A stretch of 64,000 nucleotides of DNA from Leminorella grimontii ATCC 33999 = DSM 5078 (lineage in GTDB: Bacteria > Pseudomonadota > Gammaproteobacteria > Enterobacterales > Enterobacteriaceae): assembly GCF_000439085.1 (NCBI RefSeq), contig NZ_AUUA01000014.1, positions 44,639 through 108,638 of the forward strand. Reading direction: 5' to 3'. How positions within the stretch are numbered: the stretch's first letter is position 1; the number at the start of each line of letters is the position of its first letter. Below the pieces are notes generated by a model. That model was not told the DNA's origin. It worked only from the letters and a program-made list of their open reading frames with translations, and made no database searches. This document shows positions 27,496-37,430 of this stretch, one piece after another. Position numbers and translations under genes: made by a program.

Positions 27496-28152
27496 TTATC
27501 CCCAAAGCTGGGCAATGGAACGTTTGAACTGCCGGGCGGCCTCAACCGGGTCGGCGGCGTCGCGAATGCTGCGCCCGGCAATGAAGACGTGGATCGGTAT
27601 CCCCTTGAACAGCGGCAGGTCTTCCAGCGCCAGTCCACCGGTCACCGTCACCTTAAAGCCCATGTCGGACAGGCGCTTAACCGCGCTAATATCGGCCTCG
27701 CTCCAGGCTACGCCTGCCGCCTGCGCATCCCGGCTGCGGTGATACACCACCTGTTCGATGCCGGCCTGACGCCATTCCTGCGCCTGCTCCCAGGTCCAGA
27801 ACCCCGTCAGTTCGATTTGAACGTCGCCGTTAAACTCTTTAGCAACCTCCAGCGCCCCCTTTGCCGTATTGATATCGGCACAGCAGATGACCGTAACCCA
27901 GTCGGCGCTGGCCTCAAAACACATGCGCGAAAGGATTTTCCCTGCGTCGGCGATTTTGGCGTCCGCCAAGACAATCTTGTGTGGATAGAGCGCCTTTAAA
28001 TCACGCACCGCGCGAACGCCTTCACCGACGCAAAGGATGGTGCCGACCTCAATAATATCGACCTCTTCGGCAATCAAACGGGTAGTGCGATAGGCGCTGT
28101 CCAGCGTCTGGTTATCCAGCGCGACCTGCAGCATGGGTAAAGCGTGAGACAT
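27496..28152 (-). CDS. ulaD: 3-keto-L-gulonate-6-phosphate decarboxylase UlaD
   Basis: Orotidine-decarboxylase-fold enzyme, 218 aa, producing L-xylulose 5-phosphate and CO2. Catalytic residues lie in [11 protein letters not shown] and [15 protein letters not shown]; the phosphate site is TVTGGLA...FIAGRSI. The ATG at 28152 ([13 protein letters not shown]) has GAGGA 7 bases upstream; the longer frame overlapping ulaC is rejected. Confidence 0.95.
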   Translation of the reverse strand: MSHALPMLQVALDNQTLDSAYRTTRLIAEEVDIIEVGTILCVGEGVRAVRDLKALYPHKIVLADAKIADAGKILSRMCFEASADWVTVICCADINTAKGALEVAKEFNGDVQIELTGFWTWEQAQEWRQAGIEQVVYHRSRDAQAAGVAWSEADISAVKRLSDMGFKVTVTGGLALEDLPLFKGIPIHVFIAGRSIRDAADPVEAARQFKRSIAQLWG

Positions 28153-28177
28153 CGTATTTTCCTCGTTAAGTTTGTCG

Positions 28178-28651
28178 TTACGCCGCCGAAAGCGCGGCAT
28201 CCGTGGCGTCAATCAGCGCCAGTACGTCCTGAGCCGTCCGGCAGGCGCGCAGCCGGTCAAAGTTCTCCTCATCCTCAAACAGATTAACGACCTGCATGAT
28301 GCCGACCTCCTGATGGGTATTGGCGTCAACGGCGGCCATCGTGATGAGAATGTCCACCGGATCGTTGTCTTCATGATTAAAGGCTATCGGCTTTTTCAGC
28401 GTCACCAGGGCAAAGCCGGTCTTTTTGACGCCCTCCTCCGGGCGACCGTGCGGCATAGCCAGACCGGGGGCAATAACAAAATAGGGGCCAAAGCGCTCAA
28501 CGCCGTCCAGAATAGCCTGGTAGTAACGAGGCTCAACGACGCCCGCCTCTACCAGCAGGTCAACGCCTATCCTGACCGCTTCCTGCCAGGTGCCGGCCTC
28601 AGCCTGTAGGCGAATCGAGTTATTTTCAGCCAGAGAATCACGCAGCTTCAT
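28178..28651 (-). CDS. ulaC: Ascorbate PTS enzyme IIA component UlaC
   Basis: Mannitol/fructose-type EIIA domain, 157 aa, that passes phosphate from HPr to UlaB. The active-site histidine is H68 in [19 protein letters not shown] precedes the ATG. It sits between ulaB and ulaD in the standard order. Confidence 0.95.
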   Translation of the reverse strand: MKLRDSLAENNSIRLQAEAGTWQEAVRIGVDLLVEAGVVEPRYYQAILDGVERFGPYFVIAPGLAMPHGRPEEGVKKTGFALVTLKKPIAFNHEDNDPVDILITMAAVDANTHQEVGIMQVVNLFEDEENFDRLRACRTAQDVLALIDATDAALSAA

Positions 28652-28663
28652 ATTCTCTCCTTC

Positions 28664-28969
28664 CTATTTGACATCCTGTGGAAAATGCGCCCTGATAACG
28701 TCCATCAGCTTCGGTCCGAAGTCTTCAGCAGACAGCATATTGCGCACGCCGACAACGTACTTATTCCCCGTCACGCTTATCTCATCGGCAACGTGGGTTG
28801 AAGCGACGATAATGTCAGCGCTTCCCAGCTCGGCCTTGTATTCCCCTACGGCGCAGCTGTTCACCGAATGGCTTACCCCCTGCTGCGTTAAAAACTGATC
28901 GACCTTCATTTTCATGATCATTGAACTGCCCTGCCCGCAACCGCATACGGCTAAAATGCGTACTGTCAT
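28664..28969 (-). CDS. ulaB: Ascorbate PTS enzyme IIB component UlaB
   Basis: Lactose/galactitol-type EIIB, 101 aa, whose C9 ([13 protein letters not shown]) carries the phosphate passed on to the incoming ascorbate. It begins 3 bases after the ulaA stop, so it is tightly coupled to the permease gene. Confidence 0.95.
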   Translation of the reverse strand: MTVRILAVCGCGQGSSMIMKMKVDQFLTQQGVSHSVNSCAVGEYKAELGSADIIVASTHVADEISVTGNKYVVGVRNMLSAEDFGPKLMDVIRAHFPQDVK

Positions 28970-28972
28970 GAT

Positions 28973-30394
28973 TTATTCCTCAGTAAGTGAGTTTGCAGAG
29001 TTTACGGAAGAGGCCGTAAACCGTTTTTCCCTATCTTCTTCACGCCGCAGGCTGCGACCGGCGAAGAACATGTAGACCAGCGCTATCGCGACAACCACGC
29101 CGAGAAACCACAGCCCGAGCGTCAGCCCCTGCATCAGCGGCGGCGCGAGGATCGACCAGTCGGCCATGCCCATCCACGCGCTAAGGCCGGTCAGCTTTAC
29201 CGCCCAAACGCAGCCAAAGATTTCAATCATCCCCATACATAAGCAGATCTTGAGCGCCGCGCGCCAGCCGCCGAAGTGGTTGGCAAAGACGCCTATTGTG
29301 GCGTTGGAAAAAAACATGGGGATAAAACCGGGGATAATCACGATAGGCGATCCGACCGCGATAAGAATGCCGACGGCAATAAGCTGGCCGATAGTGCCCC
29401 ACATGAATCCCCAAACGACGGCGTTGGGCGCGAAGCTATAAATTGCCGCACAGTCAATCGCCAGCACCGCGCCGGGTATCAGGCGCTGGGAGATGCCGTT
29501 GAACGCCTCGGACAGCTCGGCAACGAACATACGCACGCCCTGAACGATGATGAAAATGGCGACGGCGAACTGGAAGCCGGTCTGGATGATATAGACGGAC
29601 CAGTGGGTTTTCCCCGCCATCTGCTGCACGGTATCGAGCCCGAAAGAGACCAGAATTGCGCCAAAAAACACCGTCATCACGATGGCAGTAGAAACGATGT
29701 TGTCGTGGAAAATATTCAGCCAGCCCGGCAGCTTAAGGTCCTCAACGCTTTCCTCCTTTTTCCCCAAGTAGGGCGCCAGCTTGTAGGCTATCCAAGAGGC
29801 GAACTGCTGCTGGTGCCCGATGGAGAAGCCGCAGTTGTCCGTCACCTGCTGAGTCGGCTTAAACATCATGTTGGACGTAATCCCCCAGTAAAGGGAGACC
29901 AGCACGGCGGTGCACACGATCGTCGTCCACATCGGATAGCCCAGAATAAAGAAGAATACGGCGATAAGCCCCGCCTGCTGGAACATGATGTGTCCCGTCA
30001 GCATGATGGTTCGAATGCCGGTTATCCTGCGCAGCAGAACGTATGTGATGTTCAACGCCAGCGCCAATAAAACCGCATATCCTACCCAGCTGTAGGCGTC
30101 GCCCATGCGTTCGATAGTGGCCATCATGGAGGCATAGGTGTCGGAAATTGCGCCGTTAATGCCGTAAACTTCCGACATTTTGGCGACAACGGGCTTGAAC
30201 GTTCCGGTTAGAATGCCGGAACCCGCCTGTAGCAGCATGAAGCCGATAATGGTCTTGATTGTCCCTTTGATGATGACCGTTGCGCTTTTACGCAGCAGCA
30301 TATAGCCAAGGCAGGTTACAATGCCCAACAGCAGAGGAGCATTGGTCATTACCTGATTGAAAAAAACGGTAAAAATGGTGTAGAGGGTTTCCAT
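28973..30394 (-). CDS. ulaA: Ascorbate PTS permease (EIIC) UlaA
   Basis: Inner-membrane transporter of the ascorbate PTS family, 473 aa, with about eleven hydrophobic helices. Family segments include [13 protein letters not shown] and [13 protein letters not shown]. The ATG at 30394 (METLYTIF) has GGAG 6 bases upstream and replaces an ATG four codons earlier. It is the first gene of ulaABCDEF, divergent from ulaG across a repeat-bearing control region. Confidence 0.95.
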   Translation of the reverse strand: METLYTIFTVFFNQVMTNAPLLLGIVTCLGYMLLRKSATVIIKGTIKTIIGFMLLQAGSGILTGTFKPVVAKMSEVYGINGAISDTYASMMATIERMGDAYSWVGYAVLLALALNITYVLLRRITGIRTIMLTGHIMFQQAGLIAVFFFILGYPMWTTIVCTAVLVSLYWGITSNMMFKPTQQVTDNCGFSIGHQQQFASWIAYKLAPYLGKKEESVEDLKLPGWLNIFHDNIVSTAIVMTVFFGAILVSFGLDTVQQMAGKTHWSVYIIQTGFQFAVAIFIIVQGVRMFVAELSEAFNGISQRLIPGAVLAIDCAAIYSFAPNAVVWGFMWGTIGQLIAVGILIAVGSPIVIIPGFIPMFFSNATIGVFANHFGGWRAALKICLCMGMIEIFGCVWAVKLTGLSAWMGMADWSILAPPLMQGLTLGLWFLGVVVAIALVYMFFAGRSLRREEDREKRFTASSVNSANSLTEE

Positions 30395-30803
30395 AAAGCA
30401 CTCCATTCAGCACTCGGTGGACCCGTAGCTCGATAATTGTTTTCTGCTTCCCATGAGCGACAGGCTGTCTTGTTTTCCCGCACACTCTATCAATCAAATT
30501 TGATCACAAAAAGATTAAATTTGACTATATGTGATTTATATCCCAACTTAATTATTTCAGTAACTATTAGGTTTCTTACCGCCAAAGCCAAATCAGAGAC
30601 ATTCTCATTACCTTGAATAAAATGAGAATATCCCCTCATGCTTCCTTTATCTCCGCCTCTCAATGGAATAAAAAGCGTCCGATTATTCTGGAAATAACGT
30701 TTTCAATCTTAGTTATAAAATGATATTTTCATGAAAATTTAATCATAAATAATCTTTTTGTGATTAAATATGACTACAACATAATGCAATGAGGAAAGAC
30801 GCC
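30395..30803. promoter_or_regulatory. ulaA-ulaG control region with duplicated operator-like elements
   Basis: AT-rich divergent promoter region. ATCACAAAAAGATTA (30503-30517) recurs inverted at 30750-30764, so TAATCTTTTTGTGAT faces each transcription unit in the same sense. Overlapping it, GATTAAATTTGACTA (30513-30527) recurs directly as GATTAAATATGACTA (30762-30776). The copies are ~249 bp apart. In E. coli UlaR binds here and loops the DNA with IHF; these are the best UlaR-site candidates. Confidence 0.65.
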
Positions 30804-31868
30804 ATGAGTAAAATTGACGCCATCACCAGAGAATCCTGGATTTTGAGTACGTTTCCTGAATGGGGGTCCTGGCTGAATGAAGAAATAGAACAGACGGAAG
30901 TCGCGCAGGGCACGTTCGCCATGTGGTGGCTAGGCTGTACCGGAATCTGGTTAAAATCGCAGGGCGGCGCCAACGTCTGCGTCGACTTCTGGTGCGGTAC
31001 GGGCAAGCAAAGTCACGCGAATCCGCTAATGAAAACCGGCCACCAGATGCAGCGTATGGCGGGCGTAAAGAAGCTTCAGCCTAATCTGCGAACGACGCCT
31101 TTCGTTCTCGATCCGTTCGCTATTCGCCAGGTGGACGCGATTCTTGCGACCCACGACCACAACGACCATATCGACGTTAACGTCGCGGCGGCGGTAATGA
31201 AAAACTGCAGCGCCGACGTCCCCTTCATCGGCCCGCAGACCTGCGTGGATATGTGGATCGGCTGGGGAGTGCCTAAAGAGCGCTGCATCGTGGTTAAGCC
31301 TGGCGACGTGGTAAAGATTAAAGATATCGAGATCCACGCGCTGGACGCCTTTGACCGCACCGCGCTCATTACGCTGCCCAGCACAGAGAAAGCCGAAGGC
31401 AAGCTGCCGGACGGCATGGACAAGCGGGCGGTCAACTATCTGTTCAAAACGCCGGGCGGCACCCTGTACCACAGTGGTGATTCGCACTACTCCAACTATT
31501 ATGCCAAGCACGGCAACGAGCACCATATCGACGTAACGCTGGGCTCCTATGGTGAAAATCCCCGCGGCATCACGGACAAAATGACCAGCGCCGACATCCT
31601 GCGCATGGCAGAAGCCCTTAATGCCCGAGTCGTTATTCCATTCCACCACGACATTTGGTCGAACTTCCAGGCCGACCCACAGGAAATCCGGGTTCTATGG
31701 GACATGAAGAAAGACCGGCTACAGTACCAGTTCAAGCCCTATATTTGGCAGGTGGGCGGCAAGTTTGTCTGGCCGTTAGATAAGGACAACTTTGAATATC
31801 ACTATCCGAGAGGATTTGACGACTGCTTCACCATCGAGCCGGACCTACCGTTTAAATCATTCCTGTAA
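30804..31868 (+). CDS. ulaG: L-ascorbate-6-phosphate lactonase UlaG
   Basis: Metallo-beta-lactamase-fold enzyme, 354 aa, that opens L-ascorbate 6-phosphate to 3-keto-L-gulonate 6-phosphate. The metal-binding motif is [12 protein letters not shown], with further ligands in [10 protein letters not shown] and [16 protein letters not shown] lies upstream of the ATG at 30804; an in-frame ATG at 30789 is part of that site. Divergent from ulaA, as in E. coli. Confidence 0.96.
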   Translation: MSKIDAITRESWILSTFPEWGSWLNEEIEQTEVAQGTFAMWWLGCTGIWLKSQGGANVCVDFWCGTGKQSHANPLMKTGHQMQRMAGVKKLQPNLRTTPFVLDPFAIRQVDAILATHDHNDHIDVNVAAAVMKNCSADVPFIGPQTCVDMWIGWGVPKERCIVVKPGDVVKIKDIEIHALDAFDRTALITLPSTEKAEGKLPDGMDKRAVNYLFKTPGGTLYHSGDSHYSNYYAKHGNEHHIDVTLGSYGENPRGITDKMTSADILRMAEALNARVVIPFHHDIWSNFQADPQEIRVLWDMKKDRLQYQFKPYIWQVGGKFVWPLDKDNFEYHYPRGFDDCFTIEPDLPFKSFL

Positions 31869-31889
31869 TTGCTCAGACGCTATGCGCGA

Positions 31890-31930
31890 TAAAACATAAG
31901 CCGGACATTTCCGGCTTATGTCATTTCCCT
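31890..31930 (+). terminator. Strong hairpin after ulaG
   Basis: ACATAAGCCGGA (31894-31905) pairs perfectly with TCCGGCTTATGT (31910-31921), 12 bp with a CATT loop, followed by CATTTCCCTCATTT. It separates ulaG from ulaR. Confidence 0.7.
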
Positions 31931-32001
31931 CATTTGAGAGTAGGCGACGGGCTTTGTTTCAAATATAATCACCGAGTAATCACTAAACTTCCGGACTTTT
32001 C

Positions 32002-32757
32002 ATGACTGAATCACAAAGACACCAGATTATTCAGGAAATGCTGCAGCAGGCTGGCTTCGTTACCGTTGAACAGGTCATTCAACGCCTGGACGTCTCACCG
32101 GCGACCGCGCGTCGGGACATCAACAAGCTTAACGACGCCGGCAAGCTGAAGAAAGTCCGCAACGGCGCTCAGGCCGTTAGCCAAAACCGCATCGCCTGGA
32201 CGCCGATGAACATCCATCAGGCGCAAAATCACGATGAGAAAGTGAAAATCGCCCGGGCGGCTTCCCAACTGGTGAAGCCCGGAGAAAGCGTGGTGATTAA
32301 CTGTGGCTCCACCGCCTTTCTGCTAGGGCGGGAGATCTGCGGCAAAGATGCGCAAATCATTACCAACTACCTGCCGCTGGCTAACTTTCTGATTGAGCAG
32401 GAGCACGACAGCGTGGTCATTATGGGCGGTCAATACAACAAGAGTCAGGCGATCACCCTGGCGCCGCAGGACGGAGACGCTTCCCTCTATGCCGGGCACT
32501 GGATGTTTACCAGCGGCAAGGGGCTGACTGCAGACGGCCTGTACAAAACGGATATGCTCACCGCCATGGCGGAACAGAAAATGCTCAACTACGTCGGCAA
32601 GCTGGTGGTGTTGGTCGACAGCAGCAAGGTCGGGCAGCGTGCGGGCATGCTGTTTAGCCGCGCAGATCTTATCGATATCGTCATCACCGGGCAAAATGCC
32701 GATCGCGGCATCGTAGAACAGCTTATCGCTCAGGGCGTTCAGGTCATTCTGGTTTAG
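32002..32757 (+). CDS. ulaR: DeoR-family repressor UlaR
   Basis: Repressor of the ascorbate genes, 251 aa. The N-terminal DeoR HTH reads [20 protein letters not shown]; the C-terminal sugar-phosphate-sensing domain includes [15 protein letters not shown]. In E. coli the ligand is L-ascorbate 6-phosphate. It lies after ulaG in the same orientation, as in E. coli. The hairpin at its stop codon also covers the end of convergent mgtE. Confidence 0.95.
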   Translation: MTESQRHQIIQEMLQQAGFVTVEQVIQRLDVSPATARRDINKLNDAGKLKKVRNGAQAVSQNRIAWTPMNIHQAQNHDEKVKIARAASQLVKPGESVVINCGSTAFLLGREICGKDAQIITNYLPLANFLIEQEHDSVVIMGGQYNKSQAITLAPQDGDASLYAGHWMFTSGKGLTADGLYKTDMLTAMAEQKMLNYVGKLVVLVDSSKVGQRAGMLFSRADLIDIVITGQNADRGIVEQLIAQGVQVILV

Positions 32758-32782
32758 CCAAGGGCGTCTTCGCCCTTAAACC
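32751..32782. terminator. Hairpin shared by the ulaR and mgtE ends
   Basis: AAGGGCG (32760-32766) pairs with CGCCCTT (32771-32777); outside it GGTTTA faces TAAACC. Both stop codons lie within the structure. There are no long T-runs, so terminator strength is uncertain. Confidence 0.45.
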
Positions 32783-34218
32783 AAAAACAGCGTCGCCAGC
32801 CCCAAGAAAATGAAAAAGCCCCCCGTATCGGTCAGCGCAGTAATCATCACGCTGGAACCGATAGCGGGATCGCGGCCCAACTTGTTCATCGTCATAGGGA
32901 TAATCACCCCCATCAGCGCCGCCAGCAGCAGGTTTAGCAGCATTGCCAGCGTCATCACGCCGCCCATCGGCAGGCTGCCGTACAAAAGCCAGGTAATCCC
33001 ACCCATTACGCCGCCCCAGACCACGCCGTTAATGATGGCGACGCCCAGCTCACGCAGCAGCATGGCGGGAAGATCCCGAGAGCTAATGTGGTGCAGCGCC
33101 AGAGAGCGCACGATCATCGTGATCGTTTGATTGCCGGTATTGCCACCAATACCCGCGACAATCGGCATCAGCGTCGCTAAAGCAACCAGTTGCTCAATGG
33201 TGTGTTCAAACAGCCCAATCACTCTGGAAGCGATAAACGCGGTGCACAGGTTTACGAGCAGCCAGGTAGAGCGCTTGCGAACGGAGGTCATTACCGGCGC
33301 AAAGATGTCCTCTTTTTCCGTCAGGCCGCCCATTCTGCGCAGATCGCTGTCGCTTTCCTTTATCACGACGTTAACGGCGTCTTCTACCGTCAGGCGGCCA
33401 ATCAGCCGGTTTTGATGATTGACCACGGCGGCGCTTATCAGGTTATAGCGCTCAAACGCGCCGGCGGCCTCTTCCGCATCGTCACTGGGCAAAAAGGTCA
33501 CGGGATCGGTAGCCATCAGAGAGGCCACCTTGGTGGCCGGTGGATTAAGCAGGATATCGGTAACTTTTAGCTCGCCTAGCAGGTGGTTATCTCTGTCGAT
33601 GATGAACAGCTTGTCCGTAGAGTCGGGGATAACCTTTTTTCTATGTAAAAAACGTAAAACGACGGCCAGCGTAACGTCGCTGCGCACGGCGATAATATCG
33701 AAATCCATCAGGGCGCCGACCTTGTCCCTGTCCAGATGAATAACTTCCGCTATCCGGGCGCGCTGGCCTGCGTCCAGTGAGGCCAGCAGCTGCTCGACTA
33801 GATCTCTCGGCAGGTGAGCGGCCAGATAGGCCTGCTCGTTCAAGTCCAGATGCTTCAACACCGACAGCAGCTCACGGTCGCTCATGTCGTCGATCAGGCT
33901 ATCCCAAACGGCGTCTGACGCTTCCACCAGCGTCTTGCCGCGCTTGCGTTCGCTGAGCAATCCCCAAATCGCGTGACGCTTACTCTGCGGCAGTGATTCA
34001 AGCAGGTCCGCGATGTCAGCGGCGTGCAGGCCGTTAACCAGCTCGGTGAGCTCCTGACGCTCCTGAGCCAGCGAGCCGTCGGAAAGGCTGGTGCTGCGCT
34101 TACCGTAATCAATCGAAGCCACGAGCAGACGATCCGACAGCAGCGCCAAAATGCGCTGCCGGTTCTGTTCAAGTTCAGCGTTGGAGAGCTTTTCGCCCAG
34201 CTTCAGACCGTCAGTCAT
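32776..34218 (-). CDS. mgtE: Magnesium transporter MgtE
   Basis: Mg2+ channel/transporter, 480 aa. Domain order is an N-terminal superhelical MgtE_N domain (about 60-170), two CBS domains (about 175-300; ending RLIGRLTVEDAV), and five transmembrane helices containing MPIVAGIGGNTGNQTITM, the conserved pore segment. The N and CBS domains sense cytoplasmic Mg2+ and close the pore. Start chosen at 34218 (MTDGLKLG; AAAAGG 6 bases upstream); an in-frame ATG at 34239 is possible. The upstream ~500 bases hold no gene and may form a leader. Confidence 0.93.
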   Translation of the reverse strand: MTDGLKLGEKLSNAELEQNRQRILALLSDRLLVASIDYGKRSTSLSDGSLAQERQELTELVNGLHAADIADLLESLPQSKRHAIWGLLSERKRGKTLVEASDAVWDSLIDDMSDRELLSVLKHLDLNEQAYLAAHLPRDLVEQLLASLDAGQRARIAEVIHLDRDKVGALMDFDIIAVRSDVTLAVVLRFLHRKKVIPDSTDKLFIIDRDNHLLGELKVTDILLNPPATKVASLMATDPVTFLPSDDAEEAAGAFERYNLISAAVVNHQNRLIGRLTVEDAVNVVIKESDSDLRRMGGLTEKEDIFAPVMTSVRKRSTWLLVNLCTAFIASRVIGLFEHTIEQLVALATLMPIVAGIGGNTGNQTITMIVRSLALHHISSRDLPAMLLRELGVAIINGVVWGGVMGGITWLLYGSLPMGGVMTLAMLLNLLLAALMGVIIPMTMNKLGRDPAIGSSVMITALTDTGGFFIFLGLATLFLV

Positions 34219-34239
34219 AAAAAACCTTTTATCATTCAT

Positions 34240-34745
34240 TTTACCAGCCGCTGTGCCTAAAGGACGGCGGCATACCAGAACCCGCTTGCTTAATTATGGG
34301 TAAAAGTCGCGGAATATCGTGAAAAAAGACAAACGCGTTGATAGAAAATACGGGCATTGTACTTTTTTAACCCACCTAGCCTACTACCATTCAACTAAAT
34401 TCCCCTAGCAACGCCTGTTACCCATCAAACAAAGTTAAAATCATGTAACACAATAACGAAATCACCACGCTTTATCCGCTTTTCTTTACAAAATATTCAA
34501 AAGAAAAACCTCCACACTCGTCGGAAAACGCACTCTTTTGTTGCGACCAAAGAGAAGGTATCGCCCACGTTTCGAGGCTGAATTAAAGACGGGCAGAGTG
34601 AAAGATTGTGGATAAACCCACGCGCAGCCCGTTGACTAAAAGCGAGCTATCGGGCTTTTGAACGCGGATGGGAAAAAGTGATAACAGGAGCCGTAGAAAA
34701 CGATTCGACCGTGGTTGAAGGACATCCGACCGATGCCCTTTCATT
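34240..34745. other. Non-coding stretch upstream of mgtE
   Basis: About 500 bases without a credible gene. It contains the promoter region of mgtE and the 3' flank of the DUF3892 gene. I see no clear Mg2+ riboswitch or strong hairpin. Confidence 0.5.
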
Positions 34746-35060
34746 TTAATGCCAGCGTTCAGACAGCGTCTTTAAATTTTGTCTCCTTTCCTCACGGGAA
34801 ACGGTTTTTATACAGTCTACGCCAAGGACATTGTCAACGACGACGCTGTCGCCCCATTCCCAGCCGCCTTCGTCTTTTTCAGTAATCGTTGAAAAGACGT
34901 AACCTAAGCCAATCATATAAACAACCCACTGGGGAGACGTTGAAAAGCACTCCCCCACTTCCCCGGCCTGATTTTCATGCACATAAACCTGCTTAATGCA
35001 GCTTTCGCTATGACTATAGTGGACGGCGGAAATGAGATAATCAGCCAATTGAATAAGCAT
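34746..35060 (-). CDS. DUF3892 domain protein
   Basis: Small protein, 104 aa, recognised as DUF3892-like by the layout ADYLISAVHYSHSE...VYVHENQAGEVG...WVVYMIGLGYVFSTI...VDCIKT. The function of the family is unknown. AAAGGG lies 7 bases before the ATG at 35060. It stands alone in AT-rich DNA between mgtE and yjcE, with ~400 and ~500 bases of non-coding DNA either side, suggesting insertion of an accessory gene. Confidence 0.75.
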   Translation of the reverse strand: MLIQLADYLISAVHYSHSESCIKQVYVHENQAGEVGECFSTSPQWVVYMIGLGYVFSTITEKDEGGWEWGDSVVVDNVLGVDCIKTVSREERRQNLKTLSERWH

Positions 35061-35458
35061 ATAAAAACCCTTTTTATTTTTATTGGCTTTTTTAGAAAAG
35101 AAGCTTCTTCCACCGTAAAGATAAACCTTCGGTACAGAATTAAAACCGCTTTACGAAAGATTATGCCCTTTCGTTGAAATAACAAAATCGACATACATCA
35201 TTAAAAGCCGATGAATTACTGAAATATGTTAATTAAAGAAAAGTGAAGGCGACAAGGGATATAAAAAAAATTCACGACGAACGTACAGCAAATTTATTAT
35301 TCAATAAGGCTCGATAAAGAAATATTAAAAAATGACAAACGGCCTATAAACAACGATGAGTAACCTCATATTGTTAACTAATACGATCTTATCTATTCTA
35401 TAAAAAACGTGAATACGAACGATTTTTCTTTCTCGTCCGCATTCACATATCGAAAAAC
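35061..35458. other. AT-rich non-coding stretch
   Basis: About 400 AT-rich bases between the DUF3892 gene and yjcE. No credible gene or strong terminator is seen; base composition differs clearly from flanking genes. Confidence 0.5.
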
Positions 35459-37108
35459 CTAGTGAGATTTATCTACCAGCAGCGTTTCCATCAGATCCAG
35501 ATCGTAGAGCACCTTCACCATCGTTTCGTTGCTAATCTTACGTGTCGCCCTTAAGTGGTAGAGTTCGGCCCGCTCGGCTCTCAGCGCCGTCAGGCGGAAT
35601 CGGCGTTCAAGTCGCTCATCTTCTATCGTCCGCGCGCGCTCGTCGTCGGTATAGATTCTCTTACGCAAAGTGCCGATAACCCGCGAGCTGACCTCGGTCA
35701 ACAGGTGGGGGTCTACGTTCTCCTCGCTGCTGGCCTCAATTCTATCGCGCAATTTCTCCAGGCTTACGATCCCAACCTCGGCCATGGTGGCCCAAGCCAG
35801 ACGGGACTCTTCTTCCAGCGTCGCCCCGTCGCTGCTTTTTATGCCGCGCAGCAGCAGCGGCAGGATGATGACCCCCATCACCAGAGAAAAAAGGATCACG
35901 CCGGTCGCCAAAAACACCAGCTGATAGCGGGCGGGGAAAGGCAGACCGCTGGTCAATACCAGAGGTATAGACAGCACGCCTGCCAGCGTGATGGCGCCAC
36001 GAACGCCGGCAAACGTGGCGATAAACAGATCGCGCGCCCGATAGCGGTCAAACATCAGCGGGCGCTTTTTCAGGAAACGGCGGCTATAAAGCCGCATCAG
36101 CCACAGCCAGCTAAAGCGCATCAGCATCAGGGCAAAATAAATCCAGACAACGTCCATGAACAGGTGCCAGGTTTCAATCGTCGGATCGCTTTCCGCTTGC
36201 AAAATAGACGCGGAGAGAATATCCGGCAGTTGCAGGCCCAACATAATGAACACCAGGCCGTTAAATACAAACTCCAGCATACTCCAAACGCTGTTGGCCC
36301 GAAGGCGCATGGTCAAAGGCGCATTGCGGATAACGCCGGACTGACCGATAGTCATCCCCGCCGCGACTGCCGCCAGAATGCCGGACATATGGAAGTGTTC
36401 AGCCACCAGGTAGGCAGCAAACGGCAACAGCAGCATCAGCACGATTTGCGTGGCCGGCTCATCGCCGCTCCAGCGGCTAAACAGGCGAAGCGATTTACTG
36501 TAAAGCCAAGTCACCACCACGCCGGAGGCAATACCGCCGAGAGAAACAATCAAAAAGTCGACCGTCGCGCCGTAAACGGTAAACTCCATCGTGCCCATCG
36601 CAACGGCTACGGCAAGCTTTAGCGATACCAGACCTGAGGCGTCGTTCATCAACGCTTCGCCTTCCAGTACGCTCATAATTGATTTGGGGATTTTACCCTC
36701 GCCGACGATGCCGCCCAGCGCCACGGCGTCCGTCGGCGATAGTACGGCGGCCAGCGCAAAGGCGGCGACTAGAGGAATGCTGGGGATAATCAGGTGAATA
36801 AGATAGCCCACGCCGACGACGGTCAAAACGACCAGCACCAGCGCCAGTCCGAGAACCTCCCGCCCGTGGTGCAAGAACTCTCTTAGCGGCGTTCTCCAGC
36901 CGTCGGCAAACAGCAAAGGCGGAATAAACAGAACCAGAAACAGCTCAGGGTCGAAGTTAACGTGAAGGCCAAACGTAGGCCAGGCCAGCATCGCACCGCA
37001 GGCAATCTGCATCAGCGGCAAAGGCACCTGGAACGGTAACATCCTTGTAACGACGCCCGAAAGCGAGACGATCAGAATTAGAATCAGTATTGTAAAAAAT
37101 ATTTCCAT
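35459..37108 (-). CDS. yjcE: Na+/H+ antiporter YjcE (CPA1 family)
   Basis: Monovalent cation:proton antiporter, 549 aa, the same length as E. coli YjcE. It starts MEIFFTILILILIVSLSGVVTRMLPFQ, keeps the antiporter core (LSPTDAVALGGIVGEG, GEALMNDASGLV, FAGVRGAITLAG) in about 12 helices, and has a cytoplasmic C-terminal tail from about residue 410. The ATG at 37108 matches the E. coli start; the longer frame has no support. It neighbours ghxP as in E. coli. Confidence 0.95.
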   Translation of the reverse strand: MEIFFTILILILIVSLSGVVTRMLPFQVPLPLMQIACGAMLAWPTFGLHVNFDPELFLVLFIPPLLFADGWRTPLREFLHHGREVLGLALVLVVLTVVGVGYLIHLIIPSIPLVAAFALAAVLSPTDAVALGGIVGEGKIPKSIMSVLEGEALMNDASGLVSLKLAVAVAMGTMEFTVYGATVDFLIVSLGGIASGVVVTWLYSKSLRLFSRWSGDEPATQIVLMLLLPFAAYLVAEHFHMSGILAAVAAGMTIGQSGVIRNAPLTMRLRANSVWSMLEFVFNGLVFIMLGLQLPDILSASILQAESDPTIETWHLFMDVVWIYFALMLMRFSWLWLMRLYSRRFLKKRPLMFDRYRARDLFIATFAGVRGAITLAGVLSIPLVLTSGLPFPARYQLVFLATGVILFSLVMGVIILPLLLRGIKSSDGATLEEESRLAWATMAEVGIVSLEKLRDRIEASSEENVDPHLLTEVSSRVIGTLRKRIYTDDERARTIEDERLERRFRLTALRAERAELYHLRATRKISNETMVKVLYDLDLMETLLVDKSH

Positions 37109-37369
37109 ATCTTGCCCCAGGCTGCAGAACCAAAAACGTTTATAAAATACCACTATCTGGGTCACAGTCTGCACAAAAATATGCGATTTCGCCCAGGTAA
37201 ACGCACACCGTGCGACAGTTCCCGTTTGCCAAACGCAAAACGCGCTATGCGTAAAAATAATCGCCAGCGCTATCTGCTAGCAGCTACCGGACGCAGTCTA
37301 AGGTATAACAAAAGGGGCAAAGGTAACGTAAAGAGAAGGAAAAAAACGGCGAAGGAATGAAACAGAAAG

Positions 37370-37408
37370 TAAACGCCCCGGCCGCAAAAGAGCGAACCGG
37401 GGCGCCTT
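37370..37408 (-). terminator. Terminator of ghxP
   Basis: CGCCCCGG (37374-37381) and CCGGGGCG (37397-37404) pair around a 15-base loop. On the minus strand TTTACTTTC follows, just past ghxP. Confidence 0.7.
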
Positions 37409-37430
37409 AGTCAATTGTGCAGTATGAGAG

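Noticed and set aside
29276..30070. 264-aa open frame antisense to ulaA
   Set aside because: Charged, Asn/Asp/Arg-rich sequence opposite a conserved membrane protein; a shadow frame.
35555..36622. 355-aa open frame antisense to yjcE
   Set aside because: Gln/His/Arg-rich translation of the complementary strand of a conserved transporter; no family resemblance.
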